64,000 nucleotides of DNA from Salarias fasciatus (lineage: Eukaryota > Chordata > Actinopteri > Blenniiformes > Blenniidae): positions 6,523,899 through 6,587,898 of the forward strand of contig NC_043761.1 in NCBI RefSeq assembly GCF_902148845.1, written 5' to 3'. Positions 30,423 to 41,338 of the stretch are shown in pieces. The position numbers and the translations under genes are program-made. Numbering within the stretch: the stretch's first letter is position 1; each line of letters starts with the position of its first letter. A model generated the notes under the pieces. It worked only from the letters and a program-made list of their open reading frames with translations, had not been told where the DNA came from and did not search any database.

Positions 30423-31078
30423 CAGAGGCAGCCTGGTCTCGGTGTGTGAGCATGTCGGGACAGCTGTCTGCTAATTCCCCCCCCTCTGGATTCCTCTCAG
30501 CTTCTGGGCGCTTAGTCAGGCATGTAGAGACTGGACGGGAGGCAACATAACAGACGCGTACTGAGGTGGAAACGAGGCGAAATGAGACATTTACGCGCTG
30601 GGTGTTTTATGAATACAGTGGGGGAGATAGGCTGCTGTTTGTTTCTGGGCCACAGGAAACGGTTGGACTTTGAGTTTTAACCTCAAGGTGGCCTCTCATA
30701 TATCTAATTTGAGCAGATTTCCTGTTTGTTTTATTTATTTCTTTATTTATTTAACAATTTAGATTTATAGGAGACCATATTGTTCCACAAATCACAACAT
30801 CAGTCCATTAAATAAATCCTTGCAAGTGAACACATGTAATGACCAACACTGGCTTGTCTTGATGGACAAAAACTGAAGCAGAACTGAAATATCAGAATAA
30901 ATCTACTGTTTGTCTCCGTCCTGTTCAGATGACCGCTCCAGTTTCCTGGTCCTTAAACGCCTCACAGGACTGTCCCGCTTACCTTTAATTGCGACTTGGA
31001 CACTTTTCCGCACTTTTCCACGTCCAGCGAGGTGAAGGCGTACCAGATGGACTTGAGGAGTTCGGCTTTTAGGTCCAT
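23691..31078 (-). CDS. def6: DEF6-like guanine nucleotide exchange factor (SWAP70 family)
   Basis: DEF6 and SWAP70 are PIP3-responsive activators of Rac and Cdc42. Twelve exons: 30983-31078, 30174-30314, 29073-29255, 28365-28595, 28131-28277, 25894-26002, 25103-25341, 24916-25023, 24560-24726, 24265-24463, 24083-24173 and 23691-23893. They total 1914 nt, 637 residues; human DEF6 has 631. The N-terminal EF-hand-like region starts [15 protein letters not shown]. The PH domain runs from about residue 218 ([17 protein letters not shown]) to 308. A long charged coiled coil follows, then [13 protein letters not shown], a DEF6 C-terminal motif. An odd Ser/Arg repeat (RSS units, residues 338-355) follows the PH domain. 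SWAP70 is less likely given the length and the HWNVQ block. Teleosts carry several def6 paralogues and I cannot tell which this is. A plus-strand gene sits in the PH-domain intron. Confidence 0.93.
25190..25260. repeat. Coding minisatellite (GCTGCGGCT units)
   Basis: A 9-bp GCTGCGGCT-type repeat, about six units, inside def6-like exon 7. On the coding strand it makes the Arg-Ser-Ser repeats. It keeps the frame because the unit is a multiple of three. Confidence 0.85.
26370..26515. promoter_or_regulatory. CpG- and CATGCG-rich promoter-like block
   Basis: Dense NRF1-like palindromes (GCGCATGCG at about 26384 and 26428, then GCGCGTGCGCG) lie just before the start of the MADF-BESS gene. A shorter related block, GTGGAACGC followed by TCCAAAGCG, recurs after that gene near 27672. 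This looks like the promoter or subterminal region of an inserted unit. Confidence 0.45.
26526..27425 (+). pseudogene. Decayed two-exon MADF-BESS gene inside a def6 intron
   Basis: MADF-BESS proteins are DNA-binding factors with an N-terminal Myb/SANT-like MADF domain and a C-terminal BESS domain. In fish such genes often derive from PIF/Harbinger transposons or belong to expanded host families. The MADF part reads [15 protein letters not shown], then [12 protein letters not shown]...CRQKWK, then [10 protein letters not shown], in three different frames, so there are two frameshifts. Exon 1 would end near 26818, where the expected donor reads ATAAGC rather than GTAAGC. Exon 2 (27063-27425) is fully open: acidic, then PRKRRRE, then a BESS-like helix pair ([26 protein letters not shown]). 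AATAAA follows at 27472. No transposase or clear terminal repeats were found. A weak alternative is a functional gene with unusual splicing. Confidence 0.7.
27472..27477 (+). terminator. Polyadenylation signal of the MADF-BESS copy
   Basis: AATAAA 47 bp past the stop codon, so the unit kept its own 3' end signal. Confidence 0.5.
30379..30420. repeat. (AC)n microsatellite
   Basis: About 21 AC units in the first intron of the def6-like gene. It is responsible for polythreonine/histidine reading frames that are not genes. Confidence 0.97.
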
Positions 31079-31099
31079 TTTGCGGGGGGGGGGGGAGAC

Positions 31100-33494
31100 C
31101 GCGGCGCGCGCAAAGCTACTACATCTCCAAGCGGCGCGCGGCGGCTTTTTACGCAGCGAGGACGACGGGACGAGCGGCGGCGGCGGTGAGAATTGCCAAA
31201 TAAAATGTGGGGCAGAGTACAGACAGCCCTGCAAACTGCAAAGGACCGCAAACAACCAGATGTAGGGCAGAACCTGAAGAGGCGGGCAGTCGCGTAAAAT
31301 CCCCAGTTCCTTCGCAGGAATTACATTTCAGTGAACAAATAAGCCATTTTACACTGTTTTTTCAGTGCATTTTTGAGTAAATCTACACACCTTACAACAA
31401 TTTTACCCGACAGATCTGTGCCTAACTATTTCCCAGGCCTGTGACATAAATCCACAGAGTAAATGTAGAGTTCATTTCCTCACAGCGCTGGAAAACCAAA
31501 AAAACCAACCAAGATACAGCCAGTCCGTGTTATTATCAGATTCAGGCGACGTGCAGGAGCTTAACAGACACACCCATGTGAGAGAAGGCCTGAGGGCATG
31601 CTTATTTGAGCAGACTCAAAATGGGCAAAGTCCAGGGACCCATGCTGTATTTGCAGTTTTTAGAAAAATGATTTAGAATTTAAAAAGAAAAAGCATCCCA
31701 CAACAACCTGACTTGACCACATTTCCCTCTGATTTTGTGCTTTGGCTGTAATTAAACTGCTGGTGGAGATGTGACCTCAACTCGGGGCCAAACAGCAAGG
31801 ACAGTGTGATCAGACAGAGCCTCCACAAGCTTTGTTAGAGCAAAATAGGCTAATCAATAGCATAATTAGGTCATGAAAATGGTTGTCACTGTGTGGAGGG
31901 AACAGCCTAAAGCCTCTGCGTCTGAGCAGTGATATATGGAGGTTTTAAGGTAAACTCTGAGGCTAAACGATGAGCATCCCTGTCATATTTTCTATAATTC
32001 TGGATGTTTATACACTAATCAATGCTTGGCGTTGCTGGTGTGTTTCGCCAGGCTCCACCGAGTCTCTGCTGTGTGTGTTGTTTCCCTCCAAGGGCAGATC
32101 TAATCGCCATCACAGTCTCAGGTGCACGGTGGAAATGAGATGTCACTCAGTCAGCCGTAACTCAGGATTGACCGGCCGGAGGTCTCGGGGAGGATCGACC
32201 ACTCCCGGGCACCACAATTTAAAGCTCCGGCACGTTTCCAACCCGGCCTCTCTCACAAAAGCCAAGCCGCCGGTCGAGCTTTTCAAGGTGCATGCACCCG
32301 GCTCGAAGCCTGCAACTCTTCAGGAAGGACATCACACTTTATTTTAGGGGGATTTGAAAAGCAACATACTGCAAAACAAGTGAAATTTGAAGGATTATGG
32401 GAAGACTACAGTTAAGATCACATCTATATTACAATATAATAGTGTAAATAGAGGAATTCTGCAAGAGAAAGTAACTCTTTGATGCTGTATTTAGTACCAA
32501 AGAATTATGGGATTTATTGGCTACTACAGCATAAGAAGCTCTCATGTTGTGTTGCTGCTAGATTTTACAGTGTATTACTGGGGATTATGTGAAACTTAAG
32601 CCTGCTGCAGGAAATCGCAGCTTGAATGCAGTGTGTACAGTTTAATACTGTAAATAGCAAGAGAGGAGATCGACGGTACCTGCAACAGAAAGTCGCTGTT
32701 ATGTCTAAAATGCATTTCTTTAAATATTAAAGGGTTTTTAAGCGAAGAAACATGGCAAAAATTAGGGTAGTACAATAAAGAGCAGCACTAATGTAATGAA
32801 TACTAAATAATTCAGTCAAAGCAAAGGATTTAGGGAACATTTAGGACAGTATAAAGCAGATTTAATGTCATTTGTACTGTAAAAAATGCAAGATTTATGG
32901 TCAAAATGAGCACAACTGCATTATTGAACAGCTCTTCATGGAGCGTTTTACTAAATAGTAAAGAATTATAGGCACGTTTTGTACGACTACAGAACAAACC
33001 AGTCCCTCTCCCTTAAGGAAATTAAGGAATCTGCAATTCTATAGTGATTATATCACCAAAAGTGTAAAGCCAGGCTACTGCAGTGAAGAGCAGGCAAAGT
33101 TTCTTTTCCGTTTATTGTTCACAGTTACAGTTACAGGCTCAATCATGCATGTTTCTGAAATTAATACAACAGATTATACAATATTGTTGGTATCATACAC
33201 TGCAAATACAAGAGGAATCATAAAGGTGATTAGTCTAAACTATTAAACATACATGATAATGAGGGTGGAAGCAGTAAAAGGACGTGTTGTGGTCCTGAAA
33301 CATGAACAATGATAACTTAGTACAAAAACACTTTGAGAGGGGAAATAGCTGGTGGATGAAAATTAGATAGCAAGATAGATTCAGAGTCATACATTATATA
33401 TGTATAAATACAGCTGAAAATCATGGTATTACAGCATATAATGGATGAAATTTGTACAAGGAGTTAAATTACTTTCAATAATATCTAAATATTG
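31100..33494. other. Intergenic stretch upstream of def6-like gene
   Basis: The first 200 bp are GC-rich and contain the def6-like promoter. The remainder is AT-rich, with loosely repeated CTGTAAATAG-like blocks near 32440 and 32650. I see no exon with both a good frame and splice sites. Confidence 0.5.
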
Positions 33495-33500
33495 TAAACC

Positions 33501-34553
33501 TACGGAGCCCCGGACATGACATGGTAAAAAAAAAATTAAATTGTGGCCACGAATTACTAATTCGTTCCCACGAATTAATAAATCGTGCGCACGAATTACT
33601 AATTCGTTCCCACGAATTACTAATTCGTTCCCTCGAAATAATTAAATCGTGCGCACGAATTACTAATTCGTTCCCACGAATTAGTTATATCATTCATATA
33701 CTGAACAGTTCAGTAAAGTTAGCAGCATATTGACAGATACGGACTTTCAGTCTCAATAACTCTTTAACAAAATGTCAGTAGCATACAAAGGGCGCTGCAT
33801 CCCATCGTTGTGAGGTGGACGATATGCTACAAGTTCATTTTTATTAAAAATATCTGTCTATCAAGCAGCAGAAACAATATTGATTTCAATCAGCACCCGG
33901 TCGTGCTGCGGGCTTCAGGGACCGTCTACAATTTACAAGACGCAGCAACAGTGAAGACAAACACCATATCCAATAAATTTGATAGGAGACAAATGAAGGT
34001 TGTAGCGATTATGGTGACACTGTAGTAAATCCCAGTGGTGGTATTACGTTTGTTTTGTTGTTGTTGTTTTAGTTGTTGGGTTTTTTTTGTTTTTGTTTTT
34101 TTTTTAGCTATTTGTCTTCACTGTTGCAGCGTCTTGTAAATTGTAGACGGTCCCTGAAGCCCGCAGCACTACCGGGTGCTGATTGAAATCAATATTGTTT
34201 CTGCTGCTTGATAGACAGATATTTTTAATAAAAATGAACTTGTAGCATATCGTCCACCTCACAACGATGGGATGCAGCGCCCTTTGTATGTTACTGACAT
34301 TTTGTTAAAGAGTTATTGAGACTGAAAGTCCGTATCTGTCAATATGCTGCCAACTTTACTGAACTGTTCAGTATATGAATGATATAACTAATTCGTGGGA
34401 ACGAATTAGTAACTCGTGCGCACGATTTAATTATTTCGAGGGAACGAATTAGTAATTCGTGCGCACGATTTATTAATTCGTGGGAACGAATTAGTAATTC
34501 GTGGCCACAATTTAATTTTTTTTTTTTTACCATGTCATGTCCGGGGCTCCGTA
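33501..34553. mobile_element. 1.05-kb foldback (giant hairpin) element
   Basis: The ends are TACGGAGCCCCGG and its exact inverse, and the complementarity continues inward through arms of about 440-460 bp (33501-33963 and 34113-34553). A roughly 150-bp T-rich loop separates them. The element is flanked by a direct repeat TAAACC (33495-33500 and 34554-34559), a likely 6-bp target duplication. The outer part of each arm carries about six alternating blocks of a roughly 20-bp unit built on CACGAATTACTAATTCG. The arms differ by few substitutions, suggesting a young insertion. No transposase is encoded. I cannot assign a family. Confidence 0.88.
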
Positions 34554-34559
34554 TAAACC

Positions 34560-36746
34560 AGCTTGAGTTAAAAAGAGCTGATCTGACTCCATTTTTTTTT
34601 TTTTTTTTTTTTTCGTTTCATGCAAAAAGTGGCTGAGTCATGCAAACACATCATTTTAGAGTTACTTCAGTGTTGTGCTTCCAGTCTGGAAGAAAACAGA
34701 TGCAGAGTGATCTTTAAAAATCTCAGACTACCGTCCGTACGCCGCGTAAACAGCACAAAATGAGGCGGCGAGCTGATTTCAGAGGCTTTTTTTTTTTTTT
34801 TCTTTTGCAGAAGCACCATTTGAGCACAGTGTCGTCTCTGTGATGGGAAATGATTCAGGGTTGAACATCTGCTGAACGCAGACAGACTAAATAACGCCGG
34901 TGGAAACCTGCTGCCGAGCATTCCAGCGAATTCAGATGTGCTACAGAGAGAAAACACTGAGGAACAAGTCAAATCCAAGCTGGGTTCCTCTTTGCAGAAT
35001 ATACAGAGAATCATATTAATTCATGCGGCTATTTAGACATTAAAGACTCAATAACAAAAAATAAAAGAAGGATAAAGCTCTTTGCTGAGATTTAACCCAG
35101 ATATACTCAAGTTAACATCTGAATTTATGCATGCATTGTTTTCCCTTTAAACTGGAACTTTCCTTTACAAAAAGATAACTTCATTAAAATGTAACATTTG
35201 ATGATTTAACAGATACATTTTTGGCAAATCTTACAGTTTGTGGAGTCACAACAGATTCAGTTAGAAATTGTGTCAGATGCAGTGTCGCAAAGTGACCCGT
35301 TTCTTTAATCGCATTACTTTTGTCAGGACCAAACAAGCAGCCAATGACTTCAGTTAAATTAATAACGGAATTACAATTACTGAAGTGTCAGTGGGCTTGT
35401 TATTGATTAGTTTAATCCACTGCAAAGCTGCTTCTTCTGCTCACTGACATGAGCTGAAATAGTCTGATCAGTTATTATGTCGGCGAACTCCTGTTTTCTC
35501 GAGGGTCATTCCTGGACTGAGCCTTCTTCACGGCAACATGAAAGATGGCAGACATTGAAAAAATATAAAAAACAACACAAATTCCCAGATTGTAGAGCAT
35601 CTTCCTAGTGAGCTAGACATCAGACTGGTTCACAGTGTTGACATTTCAGCCATTGTGTGAAAGCAACGCTACAGTTATATATGAATAAGAATAATAATAT
35701 AATAATACAACTATGTACACTTTGTTAAAGCATCCTAATTGAGACCTTCAAATAAAAGTAAACTTTTCATATTAACTAGTTACTTTCTATTGTCAGAAAT
35801 TAGTAAAGTAACAGGTGACTGTATGAAATAGTAATTTTTACTAATCAGCACCACACTCGTAAACAGAAAATTAGATGACCTTTGTTCTACTTCCGTGGCA
35901 CTTTGTCAACACTTTGAAATGGAAATCAAGTTTAAAAAAAAAACACATCTTTAGAATTTTTAGCATGTAAATCTGTCTTTATTCTGATTTTTCTGACTGT
36001 TTATGTGATTATTTCAGATTTTTTTGGTCAAACTTCCTCCAAAGGTTACTTCAGGTCTCAATCTTCAACCCAAATTCCTTGATAAAACACATTCTGTTTG
36101 CATGTAGCACACAATGGAAAACGGGTAGAAAATCATAATTTTTCTCACTGAATATTAGAGCCATTTGTCAAAATGATGCAATTATCCAGTGTGGGGTAAA
36201 AACCAATTGAGTGTAAAACAGCTGCAAAGCGAAAGTGTTTGAAATATTGTAGTTTATAATTCTGCATTTCCTTAAAATTTGAATTTCTTTGAAGTGAAAT
36301 TATGATCAGTTTGATCCTAGTTTCTCTCCTTCAGTATTGGGTAAACTGTGGCCTGGAACTCAAATCTGGCCTTTTGGAATCAGTATTAATGCAACCAATA
36401 GAATCCGTCCTCCAGTTTTGACAGCCTTTTGTTTTTCTGTTGGTTTTCCTCCACCGAGGCCATGCTAATTTACACTTGATCAAAACCCGCTTCAGCGTGT
36501 GTTTTCTAGGCTGTTTAACCAAATGTCAAAGCACAATTTGAGTCCATTTACTAATTTTGATGGACTTGTGAGAAAATAAGGTTCTCACTTGACATTGACT
36601 TTACAGGAACTGGATCTTTACCTCTTGAAGCCCGAACACTTCAGATAGTTTCTTCTACTTGCAGCTAATTCACACTCAAACCCCGTCACAGATTCCAAAC
36701 CCGACTTGTCTACAAATTTGTCCAGAGGATGCTCGTTAACCTCACA
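34560..36746. other. Intergenic stretch, no gene seen
   Basis: AT-rich sequence with a poly-T run near 34590 and another near 34790. It would contain the 3' UTR of the tetraspanin gene to its right. No exons, tRNAs or bounded repeats were recognised. Confidence 0.5.
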
Positions 36747-37853
36747 TCAGTGCGCCACCACGTGTCGATGCTGTCTCGGCGCCATTTTGTTGGCCAGTAG
36801 ACAAGCCAGAGCGATGCCTCCGATCTGGGTGAAGGCCAGTCCGAGCACCGTGGCCGCGATGTGGAACACGTTGTCGTTGACCAGGCTGAAGACTTTGCGG
36901 AAGCAGCCGTGCGGATGGATCCCCGCCGCCGCCACTCCTTCCACGCCGTCGTCCGTCAGCAGAGGCCGGTTCCTGCAGCCCTTGCGCCGCACGCAGCAGC
37001 TGTCCGGCAGGGACACCGAGGTGCCGTTCTCGTTGGGGATGAAGACCATGTGCTGGATGGCCCAGTCCGACGTGAGCCAGTCGCGCCAGCCCTCGGCGCC
37101 GCAGCACTCCAGGGCCCTCTGCAGGCTGTCTAGGGCGTCGGCACGGCCCTCGTCCTCGGTGTAGCCCAGAACCGCTCGCTGTAGGCCGCTACGAAATCCC
37201 CCGGCGATGTCTTCGCGGTAGAAGAGGCCCGACAGTCCGGCGGCCAAACCGCCGACCAGTGCCGCGAGCTGGAAGTACCCGTAAGCCCGGAGCACGCCGG
37301 GCAGGTTCGCGGCGACGCCCAGACACCCGAGGAAGCCCCAGGCGGTGACGGCGGCGCCCGTGGACAGGAGGATGAGCGGCGCATTGGGGTACTTGTTTGC
37401 CGACAGGAGCATGTAATCCGCCAGGGAGATCTGGGCCCACACGCCCATGGTGAAGATGGCCAGGCCGGCCGCCCAGAACAGGCAGCTGAACGCCAGGAGG
37501 CCCAGCCGGAGCAGGTGCATGACCCCCACCGGGCGGCAGCAGGGTGGGGCGGCAGCGCCCGCCGGGGGGGGTGCGGGGGGCGCCAGCGAGGCGTCCGAGC
37601 CCACCGACAGAGACGGACGCCGGTGCTGCCCCTGGTGCTGCTGGTGGAGCTGCTCGTCCGGCTGCTGGTACGGAGGCAGCAGGTAGCTGGGGATGGCGGA
37701 GGGCCGGCGAGGAAGAGGAGGAGGGGAGAACAGGTCGAGACCCCGCGGGGAGGAGAGTCGTCGCACGGCGAGCTGCTCGCGCTCCCAGTCCAGCGCCCGT
37801 CTGCTGGGACTCGGACGGACCGACAGCGAGTTGTAGGACAGTGAAGACCTCAT
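36747..37853 (-). CDS. Intronless tetraspanin with long N-terminal extension
   Basis: Tetraspanins organise membrane microdomains. This 368-residue protein is encoded in one uninterrupted exon, while vertebrate tetraspanins normally have several introns. Membrane segments lie at about 114-137, 158-182, 190-211 and 328-354. The large loop has the signature CCG (250-252), a second Cys pair (SCC, 286-287) and Cys293 and Cys317, enough for three disulfides, plus an NGT glycosylation site at 276. The loop pattern and NAPLILL after TM1 suggest the TSPAN6/7 branch, tentatively. Residues 1-111 form a basic, Pro/Gln/Ser-rich extension not usual for the family. Starting at Met112 would give a normal 257-residue tetraspanin. 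The GC-rich sequence contrasts with its flanks. A retrogene is the simplest explanation, but no poly-A tail remnant was found. Confidence 0.85.
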   Translation of the reverse strand: MRSSLSYNSLSVRPSPSRRALDWEREQLAVRRLSSPRGLDLFSPPPLPRRPSAIPSYLLPPYQQPDEQLHQQHQGQHRRPSLSVGSDASLAPPAPPPAGAAAPPCCRPVGVMHLLRLGLLAFSCLFWAAGLAIFTMGVWAQISLADYMLLSANKYPNAPLILLSTGAAVTAWGFLGCLGVAANLPGVLRAYGYFQLAALVGGLAAGLSGLFYREDIAGGFRSGLQRAVLGYTEDEGRADALDSLQRALECCGAEGWRDWLTSDWAIQHMVFIPNENGTSVSLPDSCCVRRKGCRNRPLLTDDGVEGVAAAGIHPHGCFRKVFSLVNDNVFHIAATVLGLAFTQIGGIALACLLANKMAPRQHRHVVAH

Positions 37854-37861
37854 GATGCCCG

Positions 37862-39340
37862 CTCAAGCTTTATCTACTCCCCTCTCTCTCTCTCTTTTTA
37901 CACACTCCCCCCCCCTCTCTCTTCCTTACTTTATCAGCCTTCGCTCTCCTCCTCCTCCTCCTGCAACACACAGTCCTCCTCCTGCCTCTTTATGACTGTT
38001 ATTAATCCGCCACCAGCAACCCCAACGCCAGCCGGACAGTAAATCACACCGATGGGGGGGGGACGCGTTGAGTCGTTATCTGCATACACAGCCGCCGTGT
38101 TTACGCCCTCCTTATCTGCTTATTTCCACTCTTCTTTCCACCTGCATGATCACCGGCGCTCCATCCACCGATGGTCACATCCCAACATCCGCCTGCTGCC
38201 TGCTGCCTCTTCGTTCTGGTCCAGACGAGAGGCGATTGCAGGAGGACGGACCGGGAATCCTCCCATGCACACCCTCTCCCGGCGTGGAGGAGACATCCCT
38301 TTTGAGTTGAACTGTTTTTCTCTTTGCAGCAGAAAAAGGACAGAACCAGGCAGCTGCGCGGTGAGTGTATTGACATTTAGATTCAGCCAATAAAAGTCTT
38401 AAAAGTAAAAGGCGTGATTGCGTCGTCTCAGCACAAAACTCCCACCGGAGGAGAAATAAAAGCACCAGTCACACTACAACTTTTTATTATTACTTATTAA
38501 GAAGAACAAAAATGATCACGGACTCTGTAGGGACTGGTTATATATTAATTTACAAAAAAATCAATATCTTGCCTTCATAATTCATTGAGGTATTTCTTTT
38601 TGCTGCATTTCTGGATATCTACACCCAACTCACACTCCCTAAACACACACTTTATACAAGCTCATAAACAGTCTGACTTCCCTTTTCTTGACACATATTA
38701 AAATTATGATCAATACAGACATGTATGTATATGATAAAACGGCGCTGACTACTAACAGTCGCTCATTTTTCTACCTTCTCTGCCGTGATGACTTAAATGT
38801 GAAACCTCAAGCGTTTCTTTATCCTCTCAAACATTTGTATACTCCAGGATCCTTTTTTTTTGTCTAGATTTTTGTGTGTTGGAACAAATCATTCAAGGTT
38901 ATCCTGCTGCCGTCCTGCTCTTAGGGAGTTGTTGAATTTCTCTCTGTAAAAGAGCCTTGAGATGACTGTGTTGCATTCGGCACTATAAAAATAAAATTGA
39001 ATTTGAATCATGTTTCTACTTTGCCACTTTGTCTGCGGTTTTATGTATGAGTTGGGAAATTAATTACGTTTTTTACACTTTATACATTACACTGACCATA
39101 TTGATTAAAGATACTTTTAAATGATCAAAAAGATTAAATGATACAATGGCTGAAAAAAACAAATGTTTCTGAAATACAGTTCCAAGATTCACTGAAAAAT
39201 CACATCAGAGCAAGCATGTTAAAACCACATAATTCCATCAATGTAAATTTGATTAATCGTGGAAAATAACTCGTTACTGACTCAGATCAGCCTCAATCGG
39301 TTGCTAATTCATAATTTTAGCATCTCTTTTTTAAAGCAAA
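37862..39340. other. Upstream region of the tetraspanin gene
   Basis: A CT-rich tract (TCTCTC and CCTCCT runs, about 37870-37990) directly precedes the start codon and could be promoter or 5' UTR. Further out, a retroposon tail lies near 38930-39010. No exon is convincing. Confidence 0.45.
38930..39010 (+). mobile_element. LINE 3' tail fragment
   Basis: GCCTTGAGATGACTGTGTTG, followed by CACTATAAAAATAAAATTGAA and repeats of the TTGAAT type, is the widely seen 3' end of teleost non-LTR retrotransposons. Only the tail is present, so this is a 5'-truncated copy. The family is not assigned. Confidence 0.6.
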
Positions 39341-39555
39341 CAGTGGTGGCCTTGAGGCTAGAGAAGTGGATGTGGGCTGGGAGTTCGCGGGGTTGATTCC
39401 CACAGCGTGCAGGTCACCAATGTAGGTCCCTGAACATGACCCCTGACCCCAATCTGCTCCGCGGAGCACCTTAATATGTCTGCCCACCATCCTTGAAATA
39501 GGATGGATAAACATGGAAGGAGGGATTTCCCCAAGGGGATGAATAAAGTACGATT
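39341..39555 (+). mobile_element. tRNA-derived SINE
   Basis: A Pol III A box (TGGCCTTGAGGCTAGAG) and B box (GGTTGATTCCC) are spaced about 45 bp apart. A roughly 110-bp body follows, ending in a LINE-like tail, CCCCAAGGGGATGAATAAAGT. That tail is the inverse of the ACTTTATTNATCCC type seen elsewhere in fish. This is a complete-looking SINE in plus orientation. The target duplication is not evident. Confidence 0.65.
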
Positions 39556-40199
39556 AATTTATGACTTATTGCACCCAGTGAGCTGAAAACAGGATTAAAG
39601 TGTTTTCAGTTTAGAGATGTAAGCATCAGCAGAATCCACAACTTCCTGTCACAGTTTATATGAAAGCCTGTCCATCCAAATTAAATTTAGAAATCAAGTG
39701 TCAACCCTGGCCTGTTTGGAACAATTACAAGTGTTTTGATTACATCTTATCGCAGCTCATAATATATATGATTGCTTTCCAAGTTAATCTCATTTTACTA
39801 TTAATAAAAGACACATTCAAATGTTCATGAGCTGATCGATGTTTGAGTTTAGCTTTGGGGGAGGACACTGCCGTAAGTGGAACTGACGCTCATATATACA
39901 TAGAAATAGGCAGGAAAAAAAAAAAAAAAAGTCCACAAGATCATGTGAGAGTGAACCAGAAGAGACAGCGAAACACACACGGACCGACAACCAGAACACA
40001 CAGAATACACCCCGCCCCCCTCCCTTATCAAGCAAAACCAGCAGCTGAGACAATCACACACAGGTGACACACATCAGGACCACTTGGCCTATGAAACGGA
40101 CTTTAATGTGTACATACATTTTCACATTTTTCTACCAGCTCTATCGTTTTATTGATCGGCTCTGCATGCATTTAACGCTCAAGGTGAGCTAAAAATAGA

Positions 40200-40720
40200 A
40201 ACCCATTTGCAGAGCGTTGAACCTTTTATTGCTCGGTGGCTTCATCCTGGTGAATCCTTCCTGCCACTGGCATTTCCCCCTCTCCCACCAAATCACCCAT
40301 TTGCACTGTCAGAGCTAATTAAAACCTCTCAGTTAATTAAACACACTCAAATCCCCCTTTTTTAATGATGAAAACTATTATTCTGACATAATGACAGGGA
40401 GGGGAATACCCTGATAAAGTGGCTGCGGAGACGAAAGGGAGTGCAAACCCTGACCTGTCTCCCCTGGCTTCACATTCTCACAGTGTCCTTTCTAAAATAG
40501 AAAAGAAGCTGCTGTGAATGAGAAAGCGAGCAGGGAAGGGACGAGTTACTTCCACCACAGGCAGCTGGTGGTCTGCAGAGGAAATGAGCTCATATTTATA
40601 ATGCCTATAATTAATCTTTTTCTCGATAGCTTTCGGCGTGAGTCACAGAGCTTTATGAGCATTGTGGAGAGGAATCAGTAATCACCTGACACGCAGAATA
40701 AAACTGTAAATCCATCGACT
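40200..40720. promoter_or_regulatory. Candidate conserved non-coding or enhancer block
   Basis: Unlike its low-complexity surroundings, this block packs homeodomain-type cores (CTAATTAA, GTTAATTAA, ATAATTAAT), an E-box (CAGCTG) and a MEF2-like CTAAAATAG. No open frame or splice sites fit. Conservation cannot be judged without alignment. Confidence 0.25.
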
Positions 40721-40754
40721 TGAAAATAGAGCAAGCGGGAGGGGGAAAGGCCGG

Positions 40755-40760
40755 TTTATT
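40755..40760 (-). terminator. Possible polyadenylation signal of the zinc-finger gene
   Basis: Minus-strand AATAAA about 580 bp downstream of the zinc-finger stop codon. Confidence 0.45.
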
Positions 40761-41338
40761 AAAGGCACAAACATCATGATGGGAAAGTTACACCGACTCA
40801 CAATCGAGTGTGGTTTCACGCAGCTTGTTCAAGTCCGGGTCTTTAACCAGAGACCTTATTGTCCTTCAATATATTGAGGTTTTGGCTGCATGCAACGCTA
40901 ACTAGTGCTGTGCAGGTTATTCGGTAAATAGTTTAAAAATTGGTGCAGTGATATATTTACCAGACAGGACATAAATGCAGAATACCCTGTAAAGGGTCAA
41001 AGTGTAACAAGGAGTTCATCCTAATAGCAACGGTGCTGCTCTTCATGGTAAAACCAGCTTTGGGGTGTGTCAATGTGGACAGCAGCTCAGTGAAAACAGC
41101 ACACAGGAAACAGACTTGAGAGAGAGTGGAAACCGTATTTAATAAACAGTTTGATTTCCATTAAATTCATTTTGACATTATTTCAGTGTCACAAATTCAT
41201 GAAGAGTAAACCTGTGAGTTTAAAACATGATAAATCAAAAATAATTTACCAACTTTAGAACATGATTTGTTGAGTAATTGACTCAAAAGTTGCACAGGAT
41301 TCCCTCCTGAGCTGCAGAAAACACGGTTCCTCATTATT

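Noticed and set aside
30213-30550. Frames with His-Thr or Val-Cys repeats
   Set aside because: Readings of the (AC)n microsatellite in a def6-like intron.
37189-37866. A 225-residue alternative frame over the tetraspanin
   Set aside because: GC-rich shadow frame without membrane topology or cysteine signature.
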